Shown here: positions 35,416 to 44,813 of the stretch, piece after piece
Layout of the letters: each line of letters begins with the position of its first letter
Position numbering within the stretch: the stretch's first letter is position 1
Source of the DNA: Moritella sp. F3
GTDB lineage: Bacteria; Pseudomonadota; Gammaproteobacteria; Enterobacterales; Moritellaceae
DNA: 64,000 nucleotides
Direction: 5' to 3'
NCBI RefSeq assembly: GCF_015082335.1
Contig: NZ_BLRL01000014.1
Location: 62,001 to 126,000, forward strand
Notes under the pieces: model-generated
Database searches by the model: none
Told to the model about the DNA's origin: nothing
Seen by the model: only the letters and a program-made list of their open reading frames with translations
Program-made: the position numbers and the translations under genes

Positions 35416-37845
35416 TTAACGTTTGTTACTACGCCTAGCTTGTTGGCCTTGACCGCCTTTGTTTGCAGACTGGTTTGCGTTACCTGAGCGATTACCTGAT
35501 GGTTTCTTAAAGCCACCATTTTTAACACTGCCGTTAGTGTTACTGCTATTCGCACCGCTGTTACTACCAACTGCTGGCTTTTTACGGTTAGGTTTATTGC
35601 CTGTTTTCTTACCGTTCTCGTTAATACCAACACCTTCTTGTGGTGCAAGACCGGTATGTTTTGTTAACGCCTTAGTAAATTGCTTAGTACCTGGTTCTGC
35701 ACGTTGCTGTTTCGCACCTTTATTACTGCTGTTTGGTCTACTTTTACTGTTCGCGCCACCTTTACCCAGATGTGGTTTCGCTTTCGCTTGTATTGCTTGT
35801 TTTTCCGCTAAGCTTTCTGGCGGTACCAAGTGTTTTGGACCGCGGCCAATAAGGTGGCGGTTACCTGTTTTAGCTAGGTACTCACGGATTAGAGCCCAGT
35901 TAGCTGGATCATGGTAGCGTAACAATGCTTTATGCAGACGACGTTGACGAATACCTTTTGGCACCACTACTTTCTCATCTGTTTCACGTACTTTATGTAA
36001 TGAATTCAGTTCTGTGTGATATACAGCTGTCGCATTAGCAAGCGGTGAAGGGTAGAAGTTTTGAACTTGGTCAAGTTTGAATTTGTACTGCTTCAACCAT
36101 AATGCGAGCGTCAGCATATCCTTATCATTCGTCCCCGGGTGTGCCGAGATGAAGTATGGAATGAGATATTGTTTTTTACCGGCTTCAGCAGAATAACGAT
36201 CGAACATTTCTTTAAAGCGATCGTAAGTACCCATACCCGGTTTCATCATGATATCAAGTGGTGACTTTTCTGTATGCTCAGGGGCAATCTTTAAGTAACC
36301 ACCAACATGATGCTCAACTAATTCTTTAACGTAGCGCGGATCTTCAATTGCTAAGTCATAACGTACACCTGATGCAATCAAAATCTTCTTAATGCCCGGT
36401 ACTTTACGTGCGCGACGGTATAGATCGATGGTTGGCGTATGATCTGTATCCATATGCGAGCAAATCGTTGGGAAAATGCAAGACAGACGGCGACATGTCG
36501 CTTCAGCTTTTGCACTCATACAACCGAGCTTGTACATGTTAGCCGTTGGACCACCAAGATCGGAGATTACACCGGTAAACCCTGGTACTTTATCGCGGAT
36601 TGCTTCCATTTCTTTAACAATAGAATCTTCCGAACGACTTTGAATTACACGACCTTCATGCTCTGTAATTGAACAGAAAGAACAACCGCCAAAACAGCCA
36701 CGCATAATGTTAATCGATGTTTTGATCATGTCGTATGCAGGGATCTTCTGATCACCATAACTCGGGTGCGGAATTCGTGCATATGCTAAATCGAATACGC
36801 CATCCATTTCACCCTCTGCAAGCGGAGTTGCTGGTGGGTTTAACCATACTTCACGTGCGCCGTGTTTTTGGATTAATGCACGTGACGATACTGGGTTTGT
36901 TTCTTGATGGAATACGCGAGATGTATGTGCGTATAACATTTTATCTTTTTTCACCGTTTCCATGTCAGGTAGGCGAATATAAGTTTCGTGCCAAGGCATC
37001 TGCTTAGGTGCTTGCATAACGATAGGTTTAGCTACGTCAGCATCTGAATTATCAATCACGTCTTGATCTTGTTTAGAACACGTTTCATCGATTTCAGTAT
37101 AAGGACTGATAATTGGCTCAATTTTACCTGGAGTATCAAGAGTACGAGAATCAATACCTTTCCAAGTTGGTAGTGGTTCTTTGAGCATCACGCCTGTACC
37201 ACGAACATCTTGAATGTCTTTAATTGACTCGCCATTGGCAAGACGGTGTGCAACTTGGATAAGTGGTCGTTCTGCATTACCGTAAATGAGCATGTCTGCT
37301 TTTGAATCGGGTAATACTGAACCACGTACTTTATCTGACCAATAATCGTAGTGAGCAATACGGCGTAGGCTGGCTTCAATACCACCAATAACAACTGGTA
37401 CATCTTTGAACGCTTGCTTACAACGCTGGGTATACACTAATACTGCACGATCGGGACGTTTGCCACCAATATCGCCAGGCGTATAAGCATCGTCATGACG
37501 TAATTTTAATTCAGAGGTATAACGGTTGATCATCGAGTCCATGTTGCCCGAAGTTACACCGAAGAATAAATTTGGTCGACCTAGCTCTTTAAATGGTTCT
37601 GCACTTTCCCAGTCTGGCTGAGAGATGATACCAACGCGAAAACCTTGTGCTTCTAAGGTTCTGCCAATAATAGCCATACCAAAACTTGGATGATCGACAT
37701 ACGCATCACCTGTAACGACAATCACGTCACAGCTATCCCAGCCGAGTGTGTCCATCTCTGCACGTGTCATCGGCAAAAATGGTGCGGGCTTTGTCACCCG
37801 ATTCTGAAATTTTGGATATGAAAAAAGATCTTTGGCAGTTTGCAT
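35416..37845 (-). CDS. ygiQ: YgiQ family radical SAM protein
   Basis: A large B12-binding-like radical SAM protein of unknown substrate. The N-terminus [18 protein letters not shown] and [13 protein letters not shown] is nearly the family consensus. The cluster motif is CFGGCSFC (CxxxCxxC, about residue 380), followed by ITEHEGR. I start at [10 protein letters not shown] because that matches YgiQ and AAGAG lies just upstream; the frame opens 11 codons earlier. The last 120 or so residues are a low-complexity basic tail rich in Gly, Asn, Lys, Ser and Gln, ending RRSNKR, longer than in E. coli YgiQ (739 aa). The tail suggests RNA or ribosome contact (inference). Confidence 0.9.
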   Translation of the reverse strand: MQTAKDLFSYPKFQNRVTKPAPFLPMTRAEMDTLGWDSCDVIVVTGDAYVDHPSFGMAIIGRTLEAQGFRVGIISQPDWESAEPFKELGRPNLFFGVTSGNMDSMINRYTSELKLRHDDAYTPGDIGGKRPDRAVLVYTQRCKQAFKDVPVVIGGIEASLRRIAHYDYWSDKVRGSVLPDSKADMLIYGNAERPLIQVAHRLANGESIKDIQDVRGTGVMLKEPLPTWKGIDSRTLDTPGKIEPIISPYTEIDETCSKQDQDVIDNSDADVAKPIVMQAPKQMPWHETYIRLPDMETVKKDKMLYAHTSRVFHQETNPVSSRALIQKHGAREVWLNPPATPLAEGEMDGVFDLAYARIPHPSYGDQKIPAYDMIKTSINIMRGCFGGCSFCSITEHEGRVIQSRSEDSIVKEMEAIRDKVPGFTGVISDLGGPTANMYKLGCMSAKAEATCRRLSCIFPTICSHMDTDHTPTIDLYRRARKVPGIKKILIASGVRYDLAIEDPRYVKELVEHHVGGYLKIAPEHTEKSPLDIMMKPGMGTYDRFKEMFDRYSAEAGKKQYLIPYFISAHPGTNDKDMLTLALWLKQYKFKLDQVQNFYPSPLANATAVYHTELNSLHKVRETDEKVVVPKGIRQRRLHKALLRYHDPANWALIREYLAKTGNRHLIGRGPKHLVPPESLAEKQAIQAKAKPHLGKGGANSKSRPNSSNKGAKQQRAEPGTKQFTKALTKHTGLAPQEGVGINENGKKTGNKPNRKKPAVGSNSGANSSNTNGSVKNGGFKKPSGNRSGNANQSANKGGQGQQARRSNKR

Positions 37846-38000
37846 AAAGTACTCTTGGGTATTAATTTTAGTGCGCAAAGTTAATTGCGAAGGCTATTTT
37901 CACGACTGGGATAAATACAAAAATGAGAACGCCAGTCGTTACTGAGGGCGGATTATAGCCACTTACAGCGTTATTTGCGATTAAAAGCGGCAATAAATAT

Positions 38001-38657
38001 TTAGCTTAGCTGTAACAAATTGAAAAACTGGGCTAAATTATTTGCCTCGTAATCTGCGGTATAGTTAAGATCTGTCACGACTTGCTCTGAACTCGAAAGC
38101 CATACTGTAGTCATACCAAGGGCTTTTGCTGGTTTTAGGTTACGTAGTTGATCATCAAAGAAGACAGTCTTATGGTTATTAATGGCGTGCGTATCACAAA
38201 GCTGTTGGTAGCTCGCATTGTGTGGTTTTAACTCATAATTGGCATCTTCTAATGAAAAAATAGCATCAAAACTATCGATTAACGCTAATTTAGTTAAAAC
38301 TTTGGTCGCGTAATGTTTTGGTGAATTGGTATAAATTATTTTACGACCGGATAATTGGTTTATCTGACTGATGATATTTGGCTGGATGGTTAGCGCAGTC
38401 ATATCAACATCATGGCAATAATGGATAAAATCATCGCGGCTAATATCGTGGTGCTTTACTAAACCTTTAACGGTGCCGCCATACTGCTTGTAGTATTGGT
38501 TAGATAATACCGTAGCCTCTGGTAATGGAAGAGAAAGGGCGTTAGCAATAAAATGGTGCATCCGTGATTCAACTTGCTTCAATATGCCTAAAGAAGGGCA
38601 GTAAAGGGTATCATCTAAATCGAATAGGTAGGTTTCAGCTTGATTAATTTTTTGCAT
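38001..38657 (-). CDS. Pyrimidine 5'-nucleotidase (HAD family)
   Basis: A 218-residue HAD hydrolase with nucleophile motif YLFDLDDTLYCPSLG (about 11-25), the GLVKHH cap region, motif II Thr in IIYTNSPKHYA and motif IV FFDDQLRNL. This is the pattern of bacterial/yeast SDT1-type pyrimidine 5'-nucleotidases, which dephosphorylate UMP/CMP and related nucleotides. It stands alone between ygiQ and fabV; the next genes give no hint of pathway. The ATG has a weak AAGAG upstream. Substrate is by family only. Confidence 0.85.
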   Translation of the reverse strand: MQKINQAETYLFDLDDTLYCPSLGILKQVESRMHHFIANALSLPLPEATVLSNQYYKQYGGTVKGLVKHHDISRDDFIHYCHDVDMTALTIQPNIISQINQLSGRKIIYTNSPKHYATKVLTKLALIDSFDAIFSLEDANYELKPHNASYQQLCDTHAINNHKTVFFDDQLRNLKPAKALGMTTVWLSSSEQVVTDLNYTADYEANNLAQFFNLLQLS

Positions 38658-38873
38658 AGGACTCTTCTCTATATATCAGCCAGCATAGTAGTGTAAAAGC
38701 ACAATTATGCATAGCCCTCTTAGTTAGTAGATACAGCCCCTTGTTTTGTTTGTTCAAATACCAACTTATTTTGTGATTAGAACTCCAACCAGATGAAATA
38801 TGGCAAAAAATAGGTGCTTAATTTCCCATAAACTTTTATCCTGTCCACTGTGTCTCAACATTGCGAAGATAAT

Positions 38874-40079
38874 ATGATTATTAAACCAAAAACTCGTGGC
38901 TTCATCTGTACCACTACTCATCCTACTGGTTGTGATTTAAATGTTAAAGAACAGATACAGTACAATAAAGAACAAGGCGCAATAGAAAATGCACCGAAAC
39001 GTGTTCTAGTAGTTGGCTCATCAAGTGGTTACGGGCTTTCGTCTCGTATTACTGCTGCATTCGGTGGTGGCGCTGCAACGATTGGTGTATTTTTCGAAAA
39101 ACCGGCAACAGAGAGAAAACCGGGTACTGCAGGCTGGTACAACAGTGCTGCATTTGAAAAATATGCTGCAGAAGAAGGTCTATATGCAAAGAGCATTAAC
39201 GGCGATGCTTTTTCTGATTTAGCAAAACAAACTGCAATTAACCTAATTAAAGAAGATTTAGGCCAAATTGATATGGTTGTTTACTCATTGGCATCGCCAG
39301 TACGTAAATTACCAAGCACAGGCGAAGTTGTTCGTTCTTGCCTAAAACCAATTGGTGAAACATATACAGCGAAAGCCGTTGATACCAATAAAAATACGTT
39401 ATTTGAAGCAAGCGTTGAGCCTGCTACAGAAGAAGAAATCCAAGATACTATTACCGTTATGGGTGGTGAAGATTGGGAACTTTGGATGTCAGCATTATCA
39501 GAAGCTGGTGTATTAGCGGATGGTTGTAAAACGGTTGCTTATAGCTATATTGGTACTGAAATTACATGGCCTATTTATTGGGATGGCGCATTAGGTAAAG
39601 CGAAGCAAGACCTTGATCGTGCTGCTCATGCTATTGATGCTGATCTTAAAGCGACTGGTGGTAGTGCGAATGTTGCTGTGCTGAAAAGTGTAGTAACGCA
39701 AGCAAGTGCTGCTATCCCTGTTATGCCGCTTTATATTGCGATGGCATTCCGCGTGATGAAAGAACATGGTTTGCACGAAGGTTGCCTAGAGCAAATTTCA
39801 CGTCTATTCCGTGGCTCTTTATATCCACAAGGTATCAGCGAAGCGAAAGTCGATGAGCAAAATCGTCTACGTATGGATGATTGGGAATTACGTGATGACA
39901 TCCAAGCAACTTGTGTGAAATTGTGGGATGAAGTGACTGATGACAATCTATTTGAAACAACAGACTACCAATATTACAAAGATGAATTCTTAGCATTATT
40001 TGGTTTTGGTATTGAAGGCGTTGATTACGATGCTGACGTTAACCCTATTGTTGATTTTGAACCAATTACGCTGAGCTAA
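38874..40079 (+). CDS. fabV: Enoyl-ACP reductase FabV
   Basis: An NADH-dependent trans-2-enoyl-ACP (CoA) reductase completing each round of fatty acid elongation. The start [17 protein letters not shown] is that of Vibrio FabV, so I use this ATG rather than the in-frame start 8 codons upstream. The NADH motif [11 protein letters not shown] (about 48-58) and the catalytic Tyr-x8-Lys ([10 protein letters not shown], about 235-244) are intact, and the C-terminus [13 protein letters not shown] is the usual FabV end. FabV is the triclosan-insensitive isozyme, so the host may not depend on FabI. 401 aa is typical. Confidence 0.95.
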   Translation: MIIKPKTRGFICTTTHPTGCDLNVKEQIQYNKEQGAIENAPKRVLVVGSSSGYGLSSRITAAFGGGAATIGVFFEKPATERKPGTAGWYNSAAFEKYAAEEGLYAKSINGDAFSDLAKQTAINLIKEDLGQIDMVVYSLASPVRKLPSTGEVVRSCLKPIGETYTAKAVDTNKNTLFEASVEPATEEEIQDTITVMGGEDWELWMSALSEAGVLADGCKTVAYSYIGTEITWPIYWDGALGKAKQDLDRAAHAIDADLKATGGSANVAVLKSVVTQASAAIPVMPLYIAMAFRVMKEHGLHEGCLEQISRLFRGSLYPQGISEAKVDEQNRLRMDDWELRDDIQATCVKLWDEVTDDNLFETTDYQYYKDEFLALFGFGIEGVDYDADVNPIVDFEPITLS

Positions 40080-40269
40080 CCTTATTTTTAAAACTTGGTT
40101 TAAATAGCCCGCGTTCAAACCACTCAATGACTTTGATTTTTATATCTAAGTTGTTGCAGTGGTTTTTTTTCGCTTAAAATTTACCAATGGCCGTTGTTGA
40201 TTGCTTAAGCTTTAAACTTAACGTATACATGTAATCTTAATTTATACACCAATAACATGAGGAGCGGGC

Positions 40270-41031
40270 ATGGCCTCTCTTAACAATAAAAAACTTGAAA
40301 ATATCTTAACTGAATTTATGCAACCTCACCGCGTACGTGACTTTACTGTCAATGGGTTGCAAGTACAGGGCAAAGACACTGTGACAAAAGTGATCACGGG
40401 TGTGACGGCTTCTCAAGCATTAATCGATGCCGCTGTAGCACAACAGGCTGATGCAATTCTAGTTCACCACGGTTATTTCTGGAAAAATGAATCACCTGCA
40501 ATTACAGGTATTAAATACAACCGTATTAAGACATTGATCAAGAATGATATAAACTTATATGCTTACCATTTACCGTTAGATATTCACCCTGAGCTGGGAA
40601 ATAACGTTGAATTGGCTAAATTACTTGGTATTACCGTACGTCGCGGTTTAGAACCTTGGGATAAAGCCAGTGTTGCATTAGTTGGTAAGTTTGAAGATGA
40701 AATTTCAACTGCAGAGCTGACGCAGCGTATTGAAACGCAACTCAACCGTGCACCTCTTGTTGTTGATGCTGGTAAGCCGATTAAATCTGTGGCTTGGTGT
40801 ACTGGGGGCGGTCAAAGCTATATTGAACTCGCGATAGAGCAGGGTATTGACGCATTTATTAGTGGCGAAGCGTCTGAGCAAACAATTCATTTAGCTCGTG
40901 AAGCGGGAATGAGTTTCTTTGCGGCTGGTCATCACGCGACAGAGCGCTATGGCGTGAAGGCATTAGGCGAATGGTTAGCCGAAGAGAAAGGCTTGGACGT
41001 CACCTTTATTGATATCGATAATCCAGTGTAA
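40270..41031 (+). CDS. Nif3-like dinuclear metal-centre protein (YbgI/GTP cyclohydrolase I type 2 family)
   Basis: A 253-residue hexameric metal-binding protein of the Nif3/YbgI family. Metal ligands are visible in VHHGYFWKNE (about 64-73), in the YAYHLPLDIHPELGNN stretch and in the C-terminal AAGHHATERYG motif (HxxxE). FTVNGLQVQG is the conserved N-terminal motif. Biochemical function is disputed; family members have been linked to nucleic-acid repair and to GTP cyclohydrolase annotation. GGAG stands about 5 bases before the ATG. It is the last housekeeping gene before the polysaccharide locus. Confidence 0.9.
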   Translation: MASLNNKKLENILTEFMQPHRVRDFTVNGLQVQGKDTVTKVITGVTASQALIDAAVAQQADAILVHHGYFWKNESPAITGIKYNRIKTLIKNDINLYAYHLPLDIHPELGNNVELAKLLGITVRRGLEPWDKASVALVGKFEDEISTAELTQRIETQLNRAPLVVDAGKPIKSVAWCTGGGQSYIELAIEQGIDAFISGEASEQTIHLAREAGMSFFAAGHHATERYGVKALGEWLAEEKGLDVTFIDIDNPV

Positions 41032-41155
41032 TGAGAGTTTGAAATAACGCCTATTTATAAACATTATTTGTAAATGCTTACTTATAAAGTGATCACAGAC
41101 GACTGCTAGTATGGTGCTTTATAAGTAGGTTTTAGTGATGTAGTTGAGCTATATT

Positions 41156-42121
41156 TTAACTGTGACTCACGGTATTATTGTCTTTAGTCATATGAAAACT
41201 GAGTTTTAAATCGGTCAATATATTACGAAATCGTCGCGGTGTTGGTTGTTCGCATAGCGCCTTAAAGTCACAAGCTAAGGCTTGAGTGGGGCAGGATTGT
41301 TGGCGATAATATTTAGCATAGGATGCTAATAAGTGTGCATGAGCAGAATGCACCGCGTAAGGGTCAATTACTTTTATTTTGTTTTCATAGCGCTTGATAA
41401 CTTGTTCCATTGCTTTTAATAGCTTCATTTGATTACTCATCCCTTTTTTTTTGCAGACGCTAGCTGTTAAGGGCTTCTTGATACAACCTACCGCTGTGTG
41501 TAATGCAAATTTTAGCCATAAGTCCCAATCAGAGACTAAATTTATATTATGGTCAAAACCATCTAAAGCCAAATATAAATCCCGTCTAACAAGTACTGTT
41601 GATGTACCTATTATATTCTCTGAGAAAATAGCTGCAGCCCCTTTGGGGAGAACAAAGGCATCTTGATCATGTTGAAGCGCTTGATGTTGGAAGTAATCAC
41701 TGTTGGTGAAGCGGTCATGAGTGACTTCTCTTTTGTCATTCATTAGCTCACAATTAGTAAAACTGATACCTACTTGCGGGTTGTTTTCCATAAAGGTGAT
41801 TTGTTGTTGTAACTTGTGTTCATACCAAAACGTATCGGCATCTAGAAATGCAATATATGTTCCGCTAGCAAGTCGAGCGGCATGATTTCGTGCCGTAGAT
41901 GCACCTTCAGATTCTAACTTTAGCGCAATTATATTACTGTGTTTTTGACAAAGTTGGCATATCCATTTCCAACTGTTATCGGTTGAACCATCATCAATAA
42001 TCACTATTTCAATTTTACTTTTATTTTTACTTATATCTTGCTGCCAGACACTCTCAATTGCGCGAGGTAGGGTAGAAAGGCAGTTTTTACTTGGAATAAT
42101 GACGCTCACGATTGGTTTCAT
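41156..42121 (-). CDS. Family 2 glycosyltransferase
   Basis: A 321-residue GT-A fold enzyme. The N-terminus VSVIIPSKNCLSTL and VIIDDGSTDNSW is the standard nucleotide-sugar site, followed by the metal-binding DAD in AFLDADTFW (about 96-98) and SDWDLWLKFALH as the acceptor-side motif. There is no membrane helix. It faces away from the rest of the locus and is divergent from the acyltransferase gene with 183 bases between them, so it has its own promoter. It probably adds one sugar of the exopolysaccharide repeat; donor and acceptor are unknown. Confidence 0.87.
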   Translation of the reverse strand: MKPIVSVIIPSKNCLSTLPRAIESVWQQDISKNKSKIEIVIIDDGSTDNSWKWICQLCQKHSNIIALKLESEGASTARNHAARLASGTYIAFLDADTFWYEHKLQQQITFMENNPQVGISFTNCELMNDKREVTHDRFTNSDYFQHQALQHDQDAFVLPKGAAAIFSENIIGTSTVLVRRDLYLALDGFDHNINLVSDWDLWLKFALHTAVGCIKKPLTASVCKKKGMSNQMKLLKAMEQVIKRYENKIKVIDPYAVHSAHAHLLASYAKYYRQQSCPTQALACDFKALCEQPTPRRFRNILTDLKLSFHMTKDNNTVSHS

Positions 42122-42304
42122 CTTTGCCTCCCCTTTTTTAAATGACAGATCCTTTGCATTAATAATGAGCTTAGTAGATTTAAATAATATCGGCTGTGAT
42201 GTGGCCTAATTTTATCTTTCTTATTTTTCAACCTTATTTAACCCATTGTTTTTATATGGTCTATTCTTGCTAAATGATTCAGTAATGGCAAAGGACGTAA
42301 TTAT

Positions 42305-43009
42305 ATGGATATGCTCAATTCATTAAAGCTGTGGCTGAAGCATGGTGACAGTAAACTAGCGAAAACTTGCCATCGCTACATCAGAGGGTTAATGCACTTT
42401 TCCATCCCCTGTATCCCTATCATTCACCCCTGTTTACTCCGAGTACATCTCTTTGTTACCCATCTATTTACAAACACATTAAGAGTACTGTATTGGACTC
42501 CGCTGTTTAAAAGTCGGCTCATAACGAAACCAATAAACTTGTATTTATATTCAGGTATGCCATTGGTGTTAGGGCATCTAACCATTGAAATGGGTGATAA
42601 CTGTCGAGTGTCAGGGATATCAACATTAAGTGGTCGTAGTATGAACGGAGAAGCATCTCGATTAATCATTGGTAATAATGTTGATATCAATTGGCAGAAT
42701 AACATTGCTGTCGGTGGCAATATTATTATTGAAGATAATGTCAGATTAGCAGGACGCGTGTTTCTTGCTGGTTATCCTGGGCATCCTATTGACGCACAAG
42801 AGCGTGCTGCAGGCGCTGCAGATCATGAGTCACAAGTCGGTGACATTATACTCAAGCGTGACGTGTGGCTAGCGACGGGCGTGAGTGTCATGGCGGGAGT
42901 GACTATTGGCGAGGGCACTATTGTCGCCGCTGGTAGCATTGTCACGCATGATTTGCCTGCGGGCGTACTTGCTGGTGGCATTCCAGCTAAGGTCATTAAA
43001 ACATTATGA
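42305..43009 (+). CDS. Hexapeptide-repeat acyltransferase (SypM-like)
   Basis: A 234-residue O-acyltransferase with a left-handed beta-helix in its C-terminal half. Hexapeptide runs are visible in NIIIEDNVRLAG and in the DVWLATGVSVMAGVTIG and GTIVAAGSIV stretches, with end motif AGGIPAKVI. The His in AGYPGHPID is a candidate catalytic residue. It is first in the plus-strand polysaccharide operon, and its stop overlaps the next start by 4 bases (ATGA). By order and type it resembles sypM of the Vibrio syp locus. It likely acetylates a sugar residue. Confidence 0.83.
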   Translation: MDMLNSLKLWLKHGDSKLAKTCHRYIRGLMHFSIPCIPIIHPCLLRVHLFVTHLFTNTLRVLYWTPLFKSRLITKPINLYLYSGMPLVLGHLTIEMGDNCRVSGISTLSGRSMNGEASRLIIGNNVDINWQNNIAVGGNIIIEDNVRLAGRVFLAGYPGHPIDAQERAAGAADHESQVGDIILKRDVWLATGVSVMAGVTIGEGTIVAAGSIVTHDLPAGVLAGGIPAKVIKTL

Positions 43010-44223
43010 AAAAAGACAATATAAAAAAGCATACTATTAAAACGAGTACTATGAAAAATTGGCAATGGATTGTATTCGGCGAGGACTGGGGACGTCACCC
43101 AAGTAGTACACAACATTTAATGAAATGCATGGCTGTGCATCATCAGTTGTATTGGGTCAATTCTATTGGCTTGAGACGGCCTAAATTAAACGATAGTAAG
43201 CGTATTATTGAGAAGTTTAAGCAGTTGAAAAATGCCAAAAAGAATGACTTTAACCAGGGGGAACCGACGTTAATGAATGATGTTCAGCCTCTCGGTATTC
43301 TCGCACCTGTTGCTATCCCTTGGCCTGGTAGTCACATTGCTTATGTGATTAACCGTTTGTTACTGACTTATCAAACACGGGCTTTACTTGCTAAAAATGA
43401 AATTGAGGATAAGGTTCCAAGAATATTGTGGCTTTCCTTACCGACGGCTCGCTGTGTTGCTGGTTCATTAGAAGAAGATCTGCTGGTCTATTATGCTGGC
43501 GATGACTTTAGTGCGCTAAACGGTGTCGATAATAAGCAAGTGAGGGCTGAAGAGGCGGCACTTGTTGCACAGGCTGATGTTATCTTTGCGGCGAGTGATA
43601 ACATTGCACGACAATTCCCACAAGATAAGACCTATGTACTGCCTCATGGTGTTGACTTAGCACACTTTTCTAGTAGCCATGAATGCCCTGATAATTATCC
43701 TAAATCTGATTTAGTAGTTGGCTATTATGGCAGTATCACTACTTGGTTGGATTTTGAATTAATTACATATCTTGCCGAGTCTAGACCCGATGTCACCTTT
43801 TTATTTATTGGTAAAATTGAAATGCTGGACTGTGATCTTTTTAAAGTTAACAATCTTATTCATTTGCTCGATATGCCTCACGAACAACTTATTCAATATG
43901 CTGCTAACTGGCAAGTATCACTTATTCCTTTTGTTGATAACGAACAAATACGTGCGTGTAACCCATTAAAATTAAGAGAGTACCTCGCTATAGGTCACCC
44001 TATTATAAGTACTCGATATCCAGCTGTATTGCCGTTTATGGATTGCATTTATGTTGCTGATGATAAAGTCGAGATGTTAGCGCAGCTAAATCAGGCGCTC
44101 GCACTGTCGAGTAAGGCTCTGGCTAAACTAAAAAATAGTTCTCGAAAAAAGGTTGAGTCTGCGAGTTGGCAAGCTCGTTGTGACCTTGTTAGTAGGTTGT
44201 TAGCCGAAAAAATGGACGCTTAA
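43006..44223 (+). CDS. Glycosyltransferase (SypN-like)
   Basis: A 405-residue GT-B type glycosyltransferase. The N-terminal domain begins after a short basic stretch with WIVFGEDWGRHPSST; the C-terminal domain has VVGYYGSITTWLDFELI, FIGKIE and the CNPLKLREYLAIGHPII motif that binds the donor sugar nucleotide in this family. The ATG overlaps the acyltransferase stop (ATGA). A second ATG 15 codons later (MKNWQW) is an alternative that fits the first beta strand better. It is likely equivalent to SypN by position. Donor sugar unknown. Confidence 0.82.
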   Translation: MKKDNIKKHTIKTSTMKNWQWIVFGEDWGRHPSSTQHLMKCMAVHHQLYWVNSIGLRRPKLNDSKRIIEKFKQLKNAKKNDFNQGEPTLMNDVQPLGILAPVAIPWPGSHIAYVINRLLLTYQTRALLAKNEIEDKVPRILWLSLPTARCVAGSLEEDLLVYYAGDDFSALNGVDNKQVRAEEAALVAQADVIFAASDNIARQFPQDKTYVLPHGVDLAHFSSSHECPDNYPKSDLVVGYYGSITTWLDFELITYLAESRPDVTFLFIGKIEMLDCDLFKVNNLIHLLDMPHEQLIQYAANWQVSLIPFVDNEQIRACNPLKLREYLAIGHPIISTRYPAVLPFMDCIYVADDKVEMLAQLNQALALSSKALAKLKNSSRKKVESASWQARCDLVSRLLAEKMDA

Positions 44224-44295
44224 TATTTGCTATCAGCGCCGCAGATATATCAATAGTATCAAGATTGCAGTCGTATAAGAGCTAGGGAGAGTAAC

Positions 44296-44811
44296 ATGAA
44301 CGGATTTATTCATTATCAACGTACGCTGGCTAAACTGATGTTCGTTCCACTGGCATTTTTGTACGGGTGTGCGAGTGCGCCAGAGGATATGTCTATTCAA
44401 ATGGCAGGGCAACTCTCCGCATTATCTAATAATTCTTCTACTAACGCGTCGAATAATCCGGATAACGAATCGGTCGTGAAGGCAAGAAAATTAAATTTTG
44501 TATTTGAATACAAACAAGTGGTGTTAACAGATCGTCAGAATAAGCGATTGCTTTATCTTTACGATTGGAAAAATGGTGCAATTATAAGTTATGGAAAAGC
44601 AAAAGCAGAGAACGATTACGCTGCTTTAGCTATTGGGCACCAACGTGTACAAGCTGTCATTAAAGCGCTGGTTAAGCATAATGAGGTGGTTCGCATTAGT
44701 TATGATCCCGCTTTAGCGTCTGACTCGGTATTAATTGAGGAAAACGTCATTCAAACAACAGGAGTGTCAACGCAGGAATCTGGTGGCTTACTCAAAAGTG
44801 CTCGGTTGTAA
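44296..44811 (+). CDS. Outer-membrane lipoprotein with divergent OmpA-like C-terminus (SypB-like)
   Basis: A 171-residue lipoprotein. The lipobox LYGC puts the lipidated Cys at residue 25, with Ala at +2, so the outer membrane is the expected site. A Ser/Asn-rich linker follows (about 45-65). The rest aligns loosely with an OmpA/Pal C-terminal domain: a VFEYKQVVLTDRQ strand-turn, then NDYAALAIGHQRVQAVIKAL, which parallels the conserved NxxLSxxRAxxV helix. The Asp and Arg that bind peptidoglycan in OmpA are not clearly kept. In the Vibrio syp locus sypB is an OmpA-like gene. It precedes the co-polymerase by 2 bases. Confidence 0.68.
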   Translation: MNGFIHYQRTLAKLMFVPLAFLYGCASAPEDMSIQMAGQLSALSNNSSTNASNNPDNESVVKARKLNFVFEYKQVVLTDRQNKRLLYLYDWKNGAIISYGKAKAENDYAALAIGHQRVQAVIKALVKHNEVVRISYDPALASDSVLIEENVIQTTGVSTQESGGLLKSARL

Positions 44812-44813
44812 AT

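Noticed and set aside
35459..35917. Hydrophobic open frame (152 codons) opposite the end of ygiQ
   Set aside because: Leu/Phe/Pro-rich only because it is antisense to the Gly/Asn/Lys-rich YgiQ tail; no start signal.
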